DNA of 15,847 nt from an uncultured Methanobacterium sp. (lineage in GTDB: Archaea; Methanobacteriota; Methanobacteria; Methanobacteriales; Methanobacteriaceae): the NCBI RefSeq assembly GCF_963665055.1, contig NZ_OY762019.1:1-15847 (forward strand), read 5' to 3'. Of this stretch, positions 1 to 8,300 are shown piece after piece. Each line of letters begins with the position of its first letter. Within the stretch, counting starts at the first letter, position 1. The notes under the pieces are model-generated. The model saw nothing but the letters and a program-made list of their open reading frames with translations, did no database searches and was not told the DNA's origin. Made by a program: the position numbers and the translations under genes.

Positions 1-465
1 ACCACTGGCTGCAGACCCGTTGATAAATGTTAAATTTTCAAGGGTAACTGAAATACCAGATAGTATGGTGAATATTGAAGAACCACTGCTGTTTCCATTG
101 ATTATTGTACCATTCTGGCTTGTACCAATTATGGTCATGTTGTTGGCTATGGTTATCCCTGATTCAGTGTAAGTTCCATCAGCAATATTAACCGTACCAT
201 TATTGGTTACTGTCCCAGTAGCATTCTTTATTGATAGCTTAGGACCGCTTCCAGTCACATTATCATAAACAGCACTTTGACCATCCCAGGAATCATTTCC
301 ACTGTTGTTATTCACGTAGATTGTTCCGGGATCTGCTGAAACAGCACCAATCCCCCAAGCCAAAATTAAAGCTAAAAATAAAAAAGTAAATGGGATCAAT
401 GCCTTAGATCTAAATTTAAGCTTAACTAAGCTTTTTTCCTTTAAATTAATAACATTTCCTTGAAT
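1..465 (-). CDS. Partial adhesin-like surface protein (N-terminus only), probable ATT start
   Basis: This reading frame is open from the left window edge to position 465; its 3' part lies outside the window. It encodes a basic N-terminus, a hydrophobic stretch (IPFTFLFLALILAWGIG) and a probable signal-peptidase site AVSA|DP. The mature start GTIYVNNNSGNDSWDGQ is typical of methanobacterial adhesin-like proteins with beta-helix repeats, and the NGTVNIADGTYTESGI stretch fits the first turns of such a helix. No ATG, GTG or TTG lies sensibly in frame: a TAG codon (469-471) sits two codons before the ATT at 463-465, and an AGGGAGGG site (473-480) is spaced correctly for that ATT. The nearest in-frame TTG is preceded by no ribosome site and would remove all basic residues. 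I therefore propose ATT initiation. A nonsense mutation in a longer frame beginning at the ATG at 536 is the alternative. The family is well supported; the start is uncertain. Confidence 0.75.
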   Translation of the reverse strand, partial: MQGNVINLKEKSLVKLKFRSKALIPFTFLFLALILAWGIGAVSADPGTIYVNNNSGNDSWDGQSAVYDNVTGSGPKLSIKNATGTVTNNGTVNIADGTYTESGITIANNMTIIGTSQNGTIINGNSSGSSIFTILSGISVTLENLTFINGSAASG

Positions 466-472
466 TTTCTAT

Positions 473-480
473 CCCTCCCT
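473..480 (-). promoter_or_regulatory. Shine-Dalgarno site before the ATT-started partial adhesin
   Basis: On the minus strand AGGGAGGG contains a perfect GGAGG complement to the archaeal 16S 3' end, 8 nt before the ATT codon at 463-465. No other start candidate fits this site, so it decides the proposed start. Confidence 0.55.
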
Positions 481-505
481 GAGTTTTTTCTTAACATTAT
501 TAAAT

Positions 506-534
506 ATGAATATTCTTTTGAAATGAATATTCAT
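506..534. promoter_or_regulatory. Paired GAATATTC palindromes upstream of the partial adhesin gene
   Basis: The 10-mer ATGAATATTC occurs at 506-515 and again at 523-532, a spacing of 17 bp. Each contains the 8-bp palindrome GAATATTC, and the copy at 523-534 extends to a perfect 12-bp palindrome, ATGAATATTCAT. The pair lies just upstream of the ribosome site, where an operator or a 5'-leader structure could act. Low-complexity AT-rich DNA makes chance palindromes possible. Confidence 0.35.
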
Positions 535-925
535 GCACGTCGTTTATCAAAGCGCACTAATAAAATTTACTATCATTTTGAATCAAATAAGATCCATTTA
601 ATTCCAATAAAGAAGATCAATTAAAAAATATTATGATTAAAAAATCTAATTTTTTAATTTAAGTAATTTAAAAGAGAATTATTACATTAAAAAAGATATT
701 AAACTTTTAATATTCAAATAATAAGACCGTGACTTACTCTAATCGTGATAAACACAAATAGATATGAATTTTAATACATATCGAATTCTATGTTTTTATC
801 GATACCAATTCAGATTCAGTAAGAAGTTAATAGAAATTACCTAGATAAGAAACTCATTTTAAATTTATTTCTAATTTTGAAATTCATCAATCAACATTTA
901 CAATAAATTCAGTTTACAATCCAAT
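535..925. other. AT-rich intergenic spacer
   Basis: No coding frame is supported here. The stretch should hold the promoter of the partial adhesin gene on the minus strand, but I cannot single out one TATA box. The sequence at 771-784 matches 12 of 14 positions of the palindromic element found in front of the neighbouring adhesin gene (5013-5026). Confidence 0.4.
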
Positions 926-947
926 CCTAAAAAAATAAAAAAATAGA
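926..947 (-). terminator. U-rich terminator of the triple-module adhesin gene
   Basis: Read on the minus strand, two T7 tracts separated by one A begin about 35 nt after the TAG stop at 980-982. Runs of U after the stop codon are the usual intrinsic terminator in Methanobacteriales. Confidence 0.6.
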
Positions 948-979
948 ATAAAGGAAAATTCTTCTATTTTCCCAGATTC

Positions 980-3900
980 CTAAAATGGCATGGTTGAAGG
1001 GTGGTTGTCCACATTGGATCCACCATCTATTGGTCTTGGGTTGGTAGTACTCCAGTCACTCCAGTAGTTTCCAGTAGTTCCGTTGTCATAACTGTTAACG
1101 GAATTGTCATAGGCCTGTCCAGGGTTACTAATGTAGTTGTTGTGGGTTATTTTATTTCCATTACTGGAAGCAAAGTTAGTTCCAGTCCAACCATTACTTT
1201 GGAATGTGTTACTTGAAACAGTGCTGCCAGTGGTATTATAGAACAAAGCACCAGTTATTCCATTACTGGATACATTGTTTCCTGTTACATCAACACCGGT
1301 TGAGTCCCTAATGTTCATTCCGTTAGCTGTGTTACCAGTTACTGAACTACCACTAACAACAGTACTCTGACTGTTTTCAATGTAAATACCCTGTTGACTG
1401 GTATTATTCCCATTTACAGTGTTCGCTGTTAATTTATTGTAAGCGGTTGTGTCCATGACAATGTTAGTCCACAGGTTACCCGTCACTTGGTTACCGGAAA
1501 CAGTGTTGTTATTGGCGTTTTGAGATAGTAAAATACCAATTCCACCAAAGTTAACCGTATTCCCATTGTTATTGACAGTATTAGCATTTACCACATTACT
1601 GCTGCTATCCGTTAAAACAATACCGTTAAATTTGTTGTTGTTAACCGTGTTAGCAGTTAAAGTGTTACTGTCAGATCCTAACACTAACAAACCAGTTTCC
1701 TGATTACCGGAAATGTTGTTATTAGTGATTGTGTTGTTTTCACTGTTAACAAAGATCCATAGACCATTGTACTGATTGTTGACAATTTGATTACCAGTTA
1801 CATTGTTTTCTAGGGAGTTAGCAAAGATTAAAACACCATTGTTACTACCAGAAACAATGTTAGAATCCTCACTGTCACCACCTATAGTGTTATGATTGGA
1901 TTCGCGAAGTAAAACACCTGAAAAACCATTATCCTTCACAGTATTTTTCTTAATGGTATTGTAATCGCTGGATTCCAATAAAACACCCTGACTACCACTA
2001 CTAACACCATTACGATTGATAGTGTTGTTTTCCACTGTGTTATTATCACCCTTCTGGATGTACACACCATTGTAGTAATTGTCACTGATATTATTACCAG
2101 AAATCACACTATCACCAGTATCATACAATAAAACACCATTAGTGTTGTTGCAAATCTTATTGCCGGTGATAACAGTAGATTCTGAGTTCTCATCATCCAC
2201 AGCCCAAGTATTGTTAGTTATGTTACTGTTTTTGATAGTGGTATTGGCACTATTTTTCACTGCAACCCCTGCAAGATTACCAGACAGAGTACTGTTGGAT
2301 AACGCAACATTGTCTGCAGAGTTTATACTGATTCCACTGGATTCAGTTGCACCAGTAATGTTGAAACCGGTTATACTAGTTCCAGAAGCACTAGTCCCCA
2401 TTATGCTAATGACAGGAGAAGTTCCACTACCATTCAAAATAGCTCCATTACCCACCAGATTCACAGCATTGGTAATTGTTAATGCAATGTTACTGTAAGT
2501 TCCGGATAGGAAGGTTATGGTGTCTCCAACCATTGCGCTATCAATTATGGACTGTATATAAGTGTTGTTCATGGTTGAAGCTACAATGAAGTTTTGAGAG
2601 TTGCTTAAATTGTTGCTGTCTCCTACAATGAGGTCACCATTTTTCTGGAAGTTCTTAGTGTACTGTACGTTGAATCCGTTACTCTGTATGTTGTTATTCT
2701 GTAAGTTTATGTAAGTAGATGCGGATTCAAAGACAATACCCAGCTGACCTGCATTGGTTATGTTGTTGCCGGTAATGTTGGCGTTGACATTAGCAGTTCC
2801 CATTTTCTGGACGAAATCCATGGACATGTTGCTGGCGTTGTTGATGGAGTTACCTGAGATAAGCCCATTGAAGTATCCTCCTATCCACATTCCAAATATG
2901 GAGTTGTCTACAATGTTGTGGGTAATGTAATTGTAAACTGGGGTTGTGTCATGGTTCATGATAGAAATACCATCACCATATCGGCGAGTCATATTATTTA
3001 CAACGTTAGAGTCGATGGTGTAGTTTAAAACAGTTCCAGCAAGGTTTATTCCATCTCCACCATTACTGATAGTGTTGTTCTGTATAAATGCATTGTAGAC
3101 AGAGCCTCCACTGATACCTACTGATGTTGACTTGTACATGTCAATGTTGTTGTTAGTAATGCTCAAACCGGATCCACTAATGGATAATCCACCAGTACTG
3201 TTTACTATCCTGTTACCATCAATCAGTACATTATTTCTGGCGGTTAAATTACCAGAATCAGAAATGTAGATGGCAAAGTCAGTGTTGTTGTAGATTCCGT
3301 TTGATTTTATGGACGAACTATTCACGTTGTTTAGGTAAATGGCTTGTTTGGTGTTGTTTAAGGTGTTGTTTGCAATGTTTATACCATTGGTGTTGGTAGC
3401 ATTGATACCGTAACCTTTTCCATTGCCATTAATGGTGAAACCGGTGATGTTGGTTCCAGTAGCATCAGATCCGCTTACAGTGAAGACTGTAGAATTACCG
3501 TTACTGTTCAGGATAGCTCCACTGCTTACCACATTCAGGGCGTATGATATAGACAGGGAAATGTTATTGTACACTCCAGACAGGAAGGTTACAGTGTCTC
3601 CCAGGTTAGCTCCGTCAATGATAGACTGGATGTAGTCATTGGTCATGGCGGAGTTGACTATGAAGTTCTGATGATTGTTTAATGTATTACCCTCATTAAT
3701 AACGATTCCATTATCCCTGTAGTACTGGTTGTACTGGATGTTGTATCCATTACTTTCAATATTATTACCGCTGAGGTTCAGGTAGTAAACATCAGGGTTT
3801 TCCATGGAAATTCCAAGATTATCAGCGTTGGTTATAGTGTTGCCCGTGATGTTGGCGTTTAAATTACCTATGGTAGGTGTGTGTTTTCCAGTTATGTTCA

Positions 3901-4849
3901 TTGCAGCAATATGGCTATTGTTTATGGTGTTACCAGAGACAGTTCCATTGAAGTGCCCTCCAAGGAATATGGCATAGTTGGTATCATTTAGGGTGTTGTT
4001 AGCGATTGTAGTGGTTGTGGTTGTTTCGACATTTGTTCCATGGTTCACCAGAGAAATACCATCACCATAATTAACAGACATGTGGTTTATGGTGTTTCCG
4101 ACAATGGTTAGGTTTTTGTAGAGCCCATATATGTTTATCGCGTCTCCACCATTCAATATGGTGTTATTCTGGATTACTGTGCTGTATACGCTACCTCCGC
4201 CAATTCCATCACCATTGGTGTTGCCGTACATGTCCATGTAGTTGTTGGTTATACTGTAAGCAGATCCACCTGAGAGATAGAGTGGGTTGGTAGTGTTGAT
4301 AAATTTGTTGCTGTTAATTGTCACATTGTTTTTATTGTCAAGGTCACCGTTTTCTTTGAGGTAAATTCCATATTTAGCGTTGTTGTAGAATCCATTGGAT
4401 GAAATTGAACTGTTATTAACATTACTCACGTAAACACCATAAGAGGTGTTGTAGAAGTTGTTATTAGCAATGTTCAAACCAGAAGTATCAATTGTATTAA
4501 TACCATAGTTACTTCCGTTACCAGTTATGTTGAAACCAGTAATGTTAGTTCCAGCTGCTCCAGAACCACTAACAGTAAATGCTGTAGAAGTGGTATTGAA
4601 GATTGCTCCATTACTCACCAAGTTCAATGCCGTGGTAATGGTCAATGCAATGTTACTGTAGACACCTTCTAAGAATGTAATAGTGTCTCCAATACCGGCA
4701 TTGTCAATGATGCTTTGGATTTGATCATTGGTCATGCTTGAATTAACAGAAGTACTGGCAGCGGCTACTGGTTCGGAAAAAGCAGCGCCTAATGAAATGG
4801 TTAATAAAACCATTAAAAGAGCCAATATTCCTATTTTGATCTTTTTAAT
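980..4849 (-). CDS. Giant secreted beta-helix adhesin-like protein with three tandem modules
   Basis: This protein of about 1289 residues is exported and predicted to fold as a long right-handed parallel beta-helix (PbH1/NosD/CASH-type repeats) on or outside the cell wall. From the proposed start it begins MKKIKIGILALLMVLL, a classic signal peptide ending near VAAAS. Two full modules of about 360 residues follow, each opening with MTND.IQSIID and containing ITGF.I.GNG and YGDGIS motifs. A third shorter copy leads into about 18 CASH-like repeats of roughly 22 residues (N.I..N..NGV.L..S..N). The C-terminus carries the NosD-like GNYWSDW motif; no membrane anchor or pseudomurein-binding repeat is seen. 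N-glycosylation sequons are dense. The start is placed at an ATT (4847-4849) 7 nt after a perfect GGAGG. A GTG at 4942 would add a 31-residue extension whose codons include that ribosome site. Ligand and exact function are unknown. Confidence 0.82.
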   Translation of the reverse strand: MKKIKIGILALLMVLLTISLGAAFSEPVAAASTSVNSSMTNDQIQSIIDNAGIGDTITFLEGVYSNIALTITTALNLVSNGAIFNTTSTAFTVSGSGAAGTNITGFNITGNGSNYGINTIDTSGLNIANNNFYNTSYGVYVSNVNNSSISSNGFYNNAKYGIYLKENGDLDNKNNVTINSNKFINTTNPLYLSGGSAYSITNNYMDMYGNTNGDGIGGGSVYSTVIQNNTILNGGDAINIYGLYKNLTIVGNTINHMSVNYGDGISLVNHGTNVETTTTTTIANNTLNDTNYAIFLGGHFNGTVSGNTINNSHIAAMNITGKHTPTIGNLNANITGNTITNADNLGISMENPDVYYLNLSGNNIESNGYNIQYNQYYRDNGIVINEGNTLNNHQNFIVNSAMTNDYIQSIIDGANLGDTVTFLSGVYNNISLSISYALNVVSSGAILNSNGNSTVFTVSGSDATGTNITGFTINGNGKGYGINATNTNGINIANNTLNNTKQAIYLNNVNSSSIKSNGIYNNTDFAIYISDSGNLTARNNVLIDGNRIVNSTGGLSISGSGLSITNNNIDMYKSTSVGISGGSVYNAFIQNNTISNGGDGINLAGTVLNYTIDSNVVNNMTRRYGDGISIMNHDTTPVYNYITHNIVDNSIFGMWIGGYFNGLISGNSINNASNMSMDFVQKMGTANVNANITGNNITNAGQLGIVFESASTYINLQNNNIQSNGFNVQYTKNFQKNGDLIVGDSNNLSNSQNFIVASTMNNTYIQSIIDSAMVGDTITFLSGTYSNIALTITNAVNLVGNGAILNGSGTSPVISIMGTSASGTSITGFNITGATESSGISINSADNVALSNSTLSGNLAGVAVKNSANTTIKNSNITNNTWAVDDENSESTVITGNKICNNTNGVLLYDTGDSVISGNNISDNYYNGVYIQKGDNNTVENNTINRNGVSSGSQGVLLESSDYNTIKKNTVKDNGFSGVLLRESNHNTIGGDSEDSNIVSGSNNGVLIFANSLENNVTGNQIVNNQYNGLWIFVNSENNTITNNNISGNQETGLLVLGSDSNTLTANTVNNNKFNGIVLTDSSSNVVNANTVNNNGNTVNFGGIGILLSQNANNNTVSGNQVTGNLWTNIVMDTTAYNKLTANTVNGNNTSQQGIYIENSQSTVVSGSSVTGNTANGMNIRDSTGVDVTGNNVSSNGITGALFYNTTGSTVSSNTFQSNGWTGTNFASSNGNKITHNNYISNPGQAYDNSVNSYDNGTTGNYWSDWSTTNPRPIDGGSNVDNHPSTMPF
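2340..2572 (-). repeat. Module C, partial third copy of the adhesin repeat
   Basis: Only the first 75-80 codons resemble modules A and B (MNNTYIQSIID, GDTITFLSGTYSNI, GTSITGFNITG). After that the protein switches to short CASH-type repeats. The left border is approximate. Confidence 0.65.
2573..3646 (-). repeat. Module B of the tandem adhesin repeat (about 358 codons)
   Basis: The second copy opens with MTNDYIQSIID and repeats the landmarks of module A, including GDTVTFLSGVYNNI, GTNITGFTINGNG, RYGDGISIMNH and NFIV. It differs by scattered substitutions and a net loss of about five codons. Confidence 0.75.
3647..4735 (-). repeat. Module A of the tandem adhesin repeat (about 363 codons)
   Basis: The first copy runs from the MTNDQIQSIID motif to HQNFIV just before the next copy. 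It aligns with module B over its whole length: GDTITFLEGVYSNI, GTNITGFNITGNG, IQNNTI.NGGD, YGDGIS and NFIV all recur in the same order. Confidence 0.75.
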
Positions 4850-4856
4850 TTTAATT

Positions 4857-4861
4857 CCTCC
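4857..4861 (-). promoter_or_regulatory. Shine-Dalgarno site that decides the ATT start of the triple-module adhesin
   Basis: Minus-strand AAAAGGAGG is followed by AATTAAA and then ATT AAA AAG. The GGAGG is 7 nt from the proposed ATT start at 4847-4849. No other start codon lies at suitable distance: upstream GTG/ATG codons are at 4942, 4933 and 4927, and the next in-frame TTG/ATG are inside the hydrophobic signal-peptide core. Confidence 0.6.
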
Positions 4862-5012
4862 TTTTACTTGTTTTAACCATCTCCTAAGGAGTGGAAATAT
4901 TATGCTTGCACTTCGAGCCCCTATCATGAGCATACAATTCACTCAGGATGATACGGGAAGAATTATGAATTTAACATGGCGAAAAAATTAACACCAGTAA
5001 ACAGTAATTTAG

Positions 5013-5026
5013 TCGATATGTATCGA
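5013..5026. promoter_or_regulatory. Inverted repeat just downstream of the adhesin promoter (operator candidate)
   Basis: TCGATA-TG-TATCGA has perfect 6-bp arms with a 2-bp centre. It lies about 10-25 nt downstream of the transcription start expected from the TATA box at 5059-5066, a normal place for an archaeal repressor site. Confidence 0.4.
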
Positions 5027-5058
5027 AATGCATTATACTATGATTCGAATTAGAATTA

Positions 5059-5074
5059 TATATAAATTTCGAAA
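5059..5074 (-). promoter_or_regulatory. BRE/TATA promoter of the triple-module adhesin gene
   Basis: The minus strand reads TTTCGAAA-TTTATATA, a purine-rich BRE directly followed by a near-consensus archaeal TATA box (5059-5066). The expected transcription start is near 5035-5040, giving a leader of about 185-190 nt before the ATT start. TTCGAA occurs on both sides of the TATA box (5044-5049 and 5068-5073). Confidence 0.65.
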
Positions 5075-5316
5075 CAATAAATGCAATAATAACAATTTAA
5101 ATAAAAATAATCTTAAATATCCATTTATATCAAAAAAAATGACATAATTATTGTTAAAATAAATTAAAATCAGTAATTAACGATTTTAAATTAAAAATTA
5201 GGGTGAAATATTGAAATGTAGTTTTTAACATTTCGTTTTATCAATTAAATTCCCAATGAAAGGAGATTGAAAATTAAATACTAAATAATGGATGAAATGG
5301 ATATCAATTTACCAAT
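5075..5316. other. AT-rich intergenic spacer without a gene
   Basis: This stretch lies between the adhesin promoter and the terminator of the next gene. I see no supported coding frame, RNA gene or repeat in it. Confidence 0.5.
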
Positions 5317-5350
5317 AAAAAGAATAGAAGTAAAAATAAAGATAGAATAG
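5317..5350 (-). terminator. Pyrimidine-rich terminator after the PQQ/PKD surface protein
   Basis: Directly after the TAG stop the minus strand runs through CTATTCTATCTTTATTTTT and further T-rich sequence. This fits an archaeal U-rich terminator, although the tracts are more interrupted than at the other terminators here. Confidence 0.4.
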
Positions 5351-8300
5351 CTATTTTCTGGATTTTTCAATCATGACCATTATATCCTTGCGATAATAGA
5401 CTAATATTACCACGATAATGAGCAAGATAATGGCAATTATTCCCCAGAACTGTGGATTTTTCTTGAATTCATCGGTGATGAGTTCCTGAATCAGTTTACC
5501 TTGACTTGAAGAACCTGCTGATGATATTGATGCTGCAGCTCCTACGGCTGAAGAACCAGATGATGCTCCATTACTACTGGAACTACCCCCTGATCCTCCC
5601 CCAGAGCCAGCTGTAGCAACCCCCTGGTTATTACCATCGCCACCACCCGGAGTATTTGGAGTATCCGGTTCAGGTTCTTTTGGATATGGATAATCTTTTT
5701 TGCCTGTATCTTCTCCATTTGCAGTAACGCCAGACAACTCATTTATGCTTGCCGAGTTTTGTAACCAGGATACTATGATTGTTGAACCAACTTTTTGGAA
5801 AGTTAGGGAGATTGATGGTATTTCAGTTAGTGGATTTTCAGGATTATCCACATCCACAAAATATGCTATATATGTATTGGGCCCGGTTCTCACCAGTACC
5901 AATTTTGCTGCTTCTGATCTAACTTTACAGCAGAACCTGCTAGTATCACCATTAGCACTGGTCACTGGGTCATCATCGGGAAAGTAATATTCATATACAT
6001 TTATACCTATTGGAGCCAGTTCAATATTAGCATCATGGGCATCTACCAACCTGCCCTGAGTATTAGAAATTACATTGTACTGTACTGTTTCATTACCAGT
6101 TTTATAGTCTAGTTCACTTTGATAGTCTCTGCCAAAGGTAATTCCATTTCCAGAATCTTCAACATTTTGATCTAATCTACCAGTCACACTGTCTGATATG
6201 TAGTTACTCTGAACAGTTATATTTTGACCATTGGAGTAGTCCATCTGAACCCCATTAGCGTTCCTCTGAATATAGTTCCATGTCACAGCGATATTCATTA
6301 ATCTTCCGCTTAACAGTACTCCTTCACCATAGTTATCATTGATGTTGTTATGGTCAATAAGGACATCCGATGTAAAAGGACCATTTCCCCGGATAGTTAC
6401 TCCCTGACTGTTATAATTTATATCGTTGTTTACGACTTGAACATGGTCTGAATTTAAGATATACACCCCACCCTCATCAGAGTAAATACCAGCAGTGCTG
6501 TTGTTCCCATTACCAATAATGACAGAGTTATTGACTGTGGTGTTAGAAGAATTGTAAATGAAAACTCCTATTTTTGCATTGCCTGAAATGAGATTTCCAA
6601 AAATTTGGGTATTATTACTATTGGAAATATTTATTCCAATGGAGGAATTAACGCAGTCATTATAGTAAATACTTGTGTTTGAACTGTTGTTTACTAGGAT
6701 TGCTGATCCACCTGTTGAACTGACACTGTTACCATAAATGGTGGCATTACTGGTGTTATTTACGAGTATTCCTGGAATTGTGTTGGTAGTTATGTTGAAT
6801 CCGATTATTTGGGTCCCAGAAGCCTGGGGCCCGTTGATTAGGAATACTGCTGGGCCAGAGGGATCTGAAATAGTGATTTCGGTTCCATTGTAGCTTATCA
6901 GGAAAAGTTCTTTGTTGATCACTAATTTCAGGTTATCATAGGATGATCCCAAGAACATTACAATGCTTCCGGGAGCAGCATTGTCCAGTATTGCTTGAAT
7001 CTGTTCGCTGAGTGAACCATTGGTATAGTACGAAGCATTCTGCACATAAATAACAGCCAGTATAGTATAATTTTCCGTGTAAATCATGCTCCAGTTGCCT
7101 GAAGGGTCAACTGCAGCGTACTTAAGTGTTGTTGTATCACTTATCACAATAGGACGGGTGTAAACACGCCTGGTGCTGCTGGTCTGGGGGTCAGTGCCAT
7201 CTGTGGTGTAATAAATAGTAACATTACCGCTATCGTCGGTAGCGTTTAGTACCACATTTTGTGGTGTGTTATAGGTTCCGCTTGGTAAGCTGGAATTTAC
7301 TGTGGGTGCTGTTGAATCTACTTTTTCTATGCTCAAGATTTTGGTTATCTGAATTAAACTACCATTATCTAAAGTCACCGTTAAAACAACTGTATAAACA
7401 CCAGATTTACTGTAAGTGTGTTTAGGGTTCTGTTCTGTGGATGTGGTTCCATCACCGAAATCCCATTTCCATGATTTAGGTGTGCCTGTTGTGGTACCAT
7501 TAAACTGTTCAGTCATGGTTGTGCCATTAACACCGCTCATGTTGAAATCTGCTCCAATGCTATTAAATGCATAGAATGTGCCGGTGATGGTGCCCACGTA
7601 CAAAGTACCATCACGGCCAATAGCAGGAGAACCAACTATTTCATCAGTAGCATAGCTCCATTTAATAGTGCCGTCCCGGTTCAAAGCATATAATCCATTA
7701 CGACCCCCAACATAAATAGTTCCATCACTGCCAATAATTGCAGATGTCAAACCAGTTCCTGAGACACCTCCAGTATTGTACCCGAGACTCAGAAGGTCCC
7801 ATAGGTAATTTCCATTTAAATCAATTGCATAGAGGTTACGGGCAGTGACAACATATATTATTCCATCAGCACTGATAGCAGGGGCACCATAAACGGGATC
7901 TTGAATATGATTATTCCAGGCAGTAGATTTATAAGTCCATTTCAAAGACCCACTATTCCCATTATCTTTAATTGCAAACAACCAAAACCAACCCTCATAA
8001 CTACTACCACCTACAACTCGGGTAGTTCTACTATTTGCAATATAAATTGTTCCATCAGGACCAATAGAAAGCGCATCATAGCACATATTCACATAATAAG
8101 TTGGAGAATTATTATTATTGTTTATAACTAATCGAAATGACCATTTAAGAGTTCCATCAGGATTTATGGCATAAACTATGCCATCATAATCCACCATATA
8201 AATCGTACCATCAACACCAAGCACTGGAGAAGTTCCATAGATCACACCCATGGTATATCTCCATTTAACAGTTCCAGAATTAGATATCGCAACCAGAGTA

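Noticed and set aside
469..471. In-frame TAG before the partial adhesin as a pyrrolysine codon
   Set aside because: Pyrrolysine is known from Methanosarcinales-type and some other methylotrophic methanogens, not typical Methanobacterium, and the well-placed ribosome site after the TAG supports a start downstream.
2340..4735. The 1.08-kb tandem units as a mobile element
   Set aside because: The units are in-frame protein modules with no transposase, terminal inverted repeats or target duplications.
1001..4991. Plus-strand open frames at 1001-1216, 2079-2498, 3423-3635 and 4728-4991
   Set aside because: They lie antisense to the triple-module adhesin, have no family features, and arise from its Asn/Thr-rich repetitive codons.
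5220..5300. Plus-strand GGAG followed by ATT near 5260-5275 as a third ATT-started gene
   Set aside because: The frame ends after two further codons, so it encodes nothing; it only shows that such short combinations can occur by chance in AT-rich DNA.
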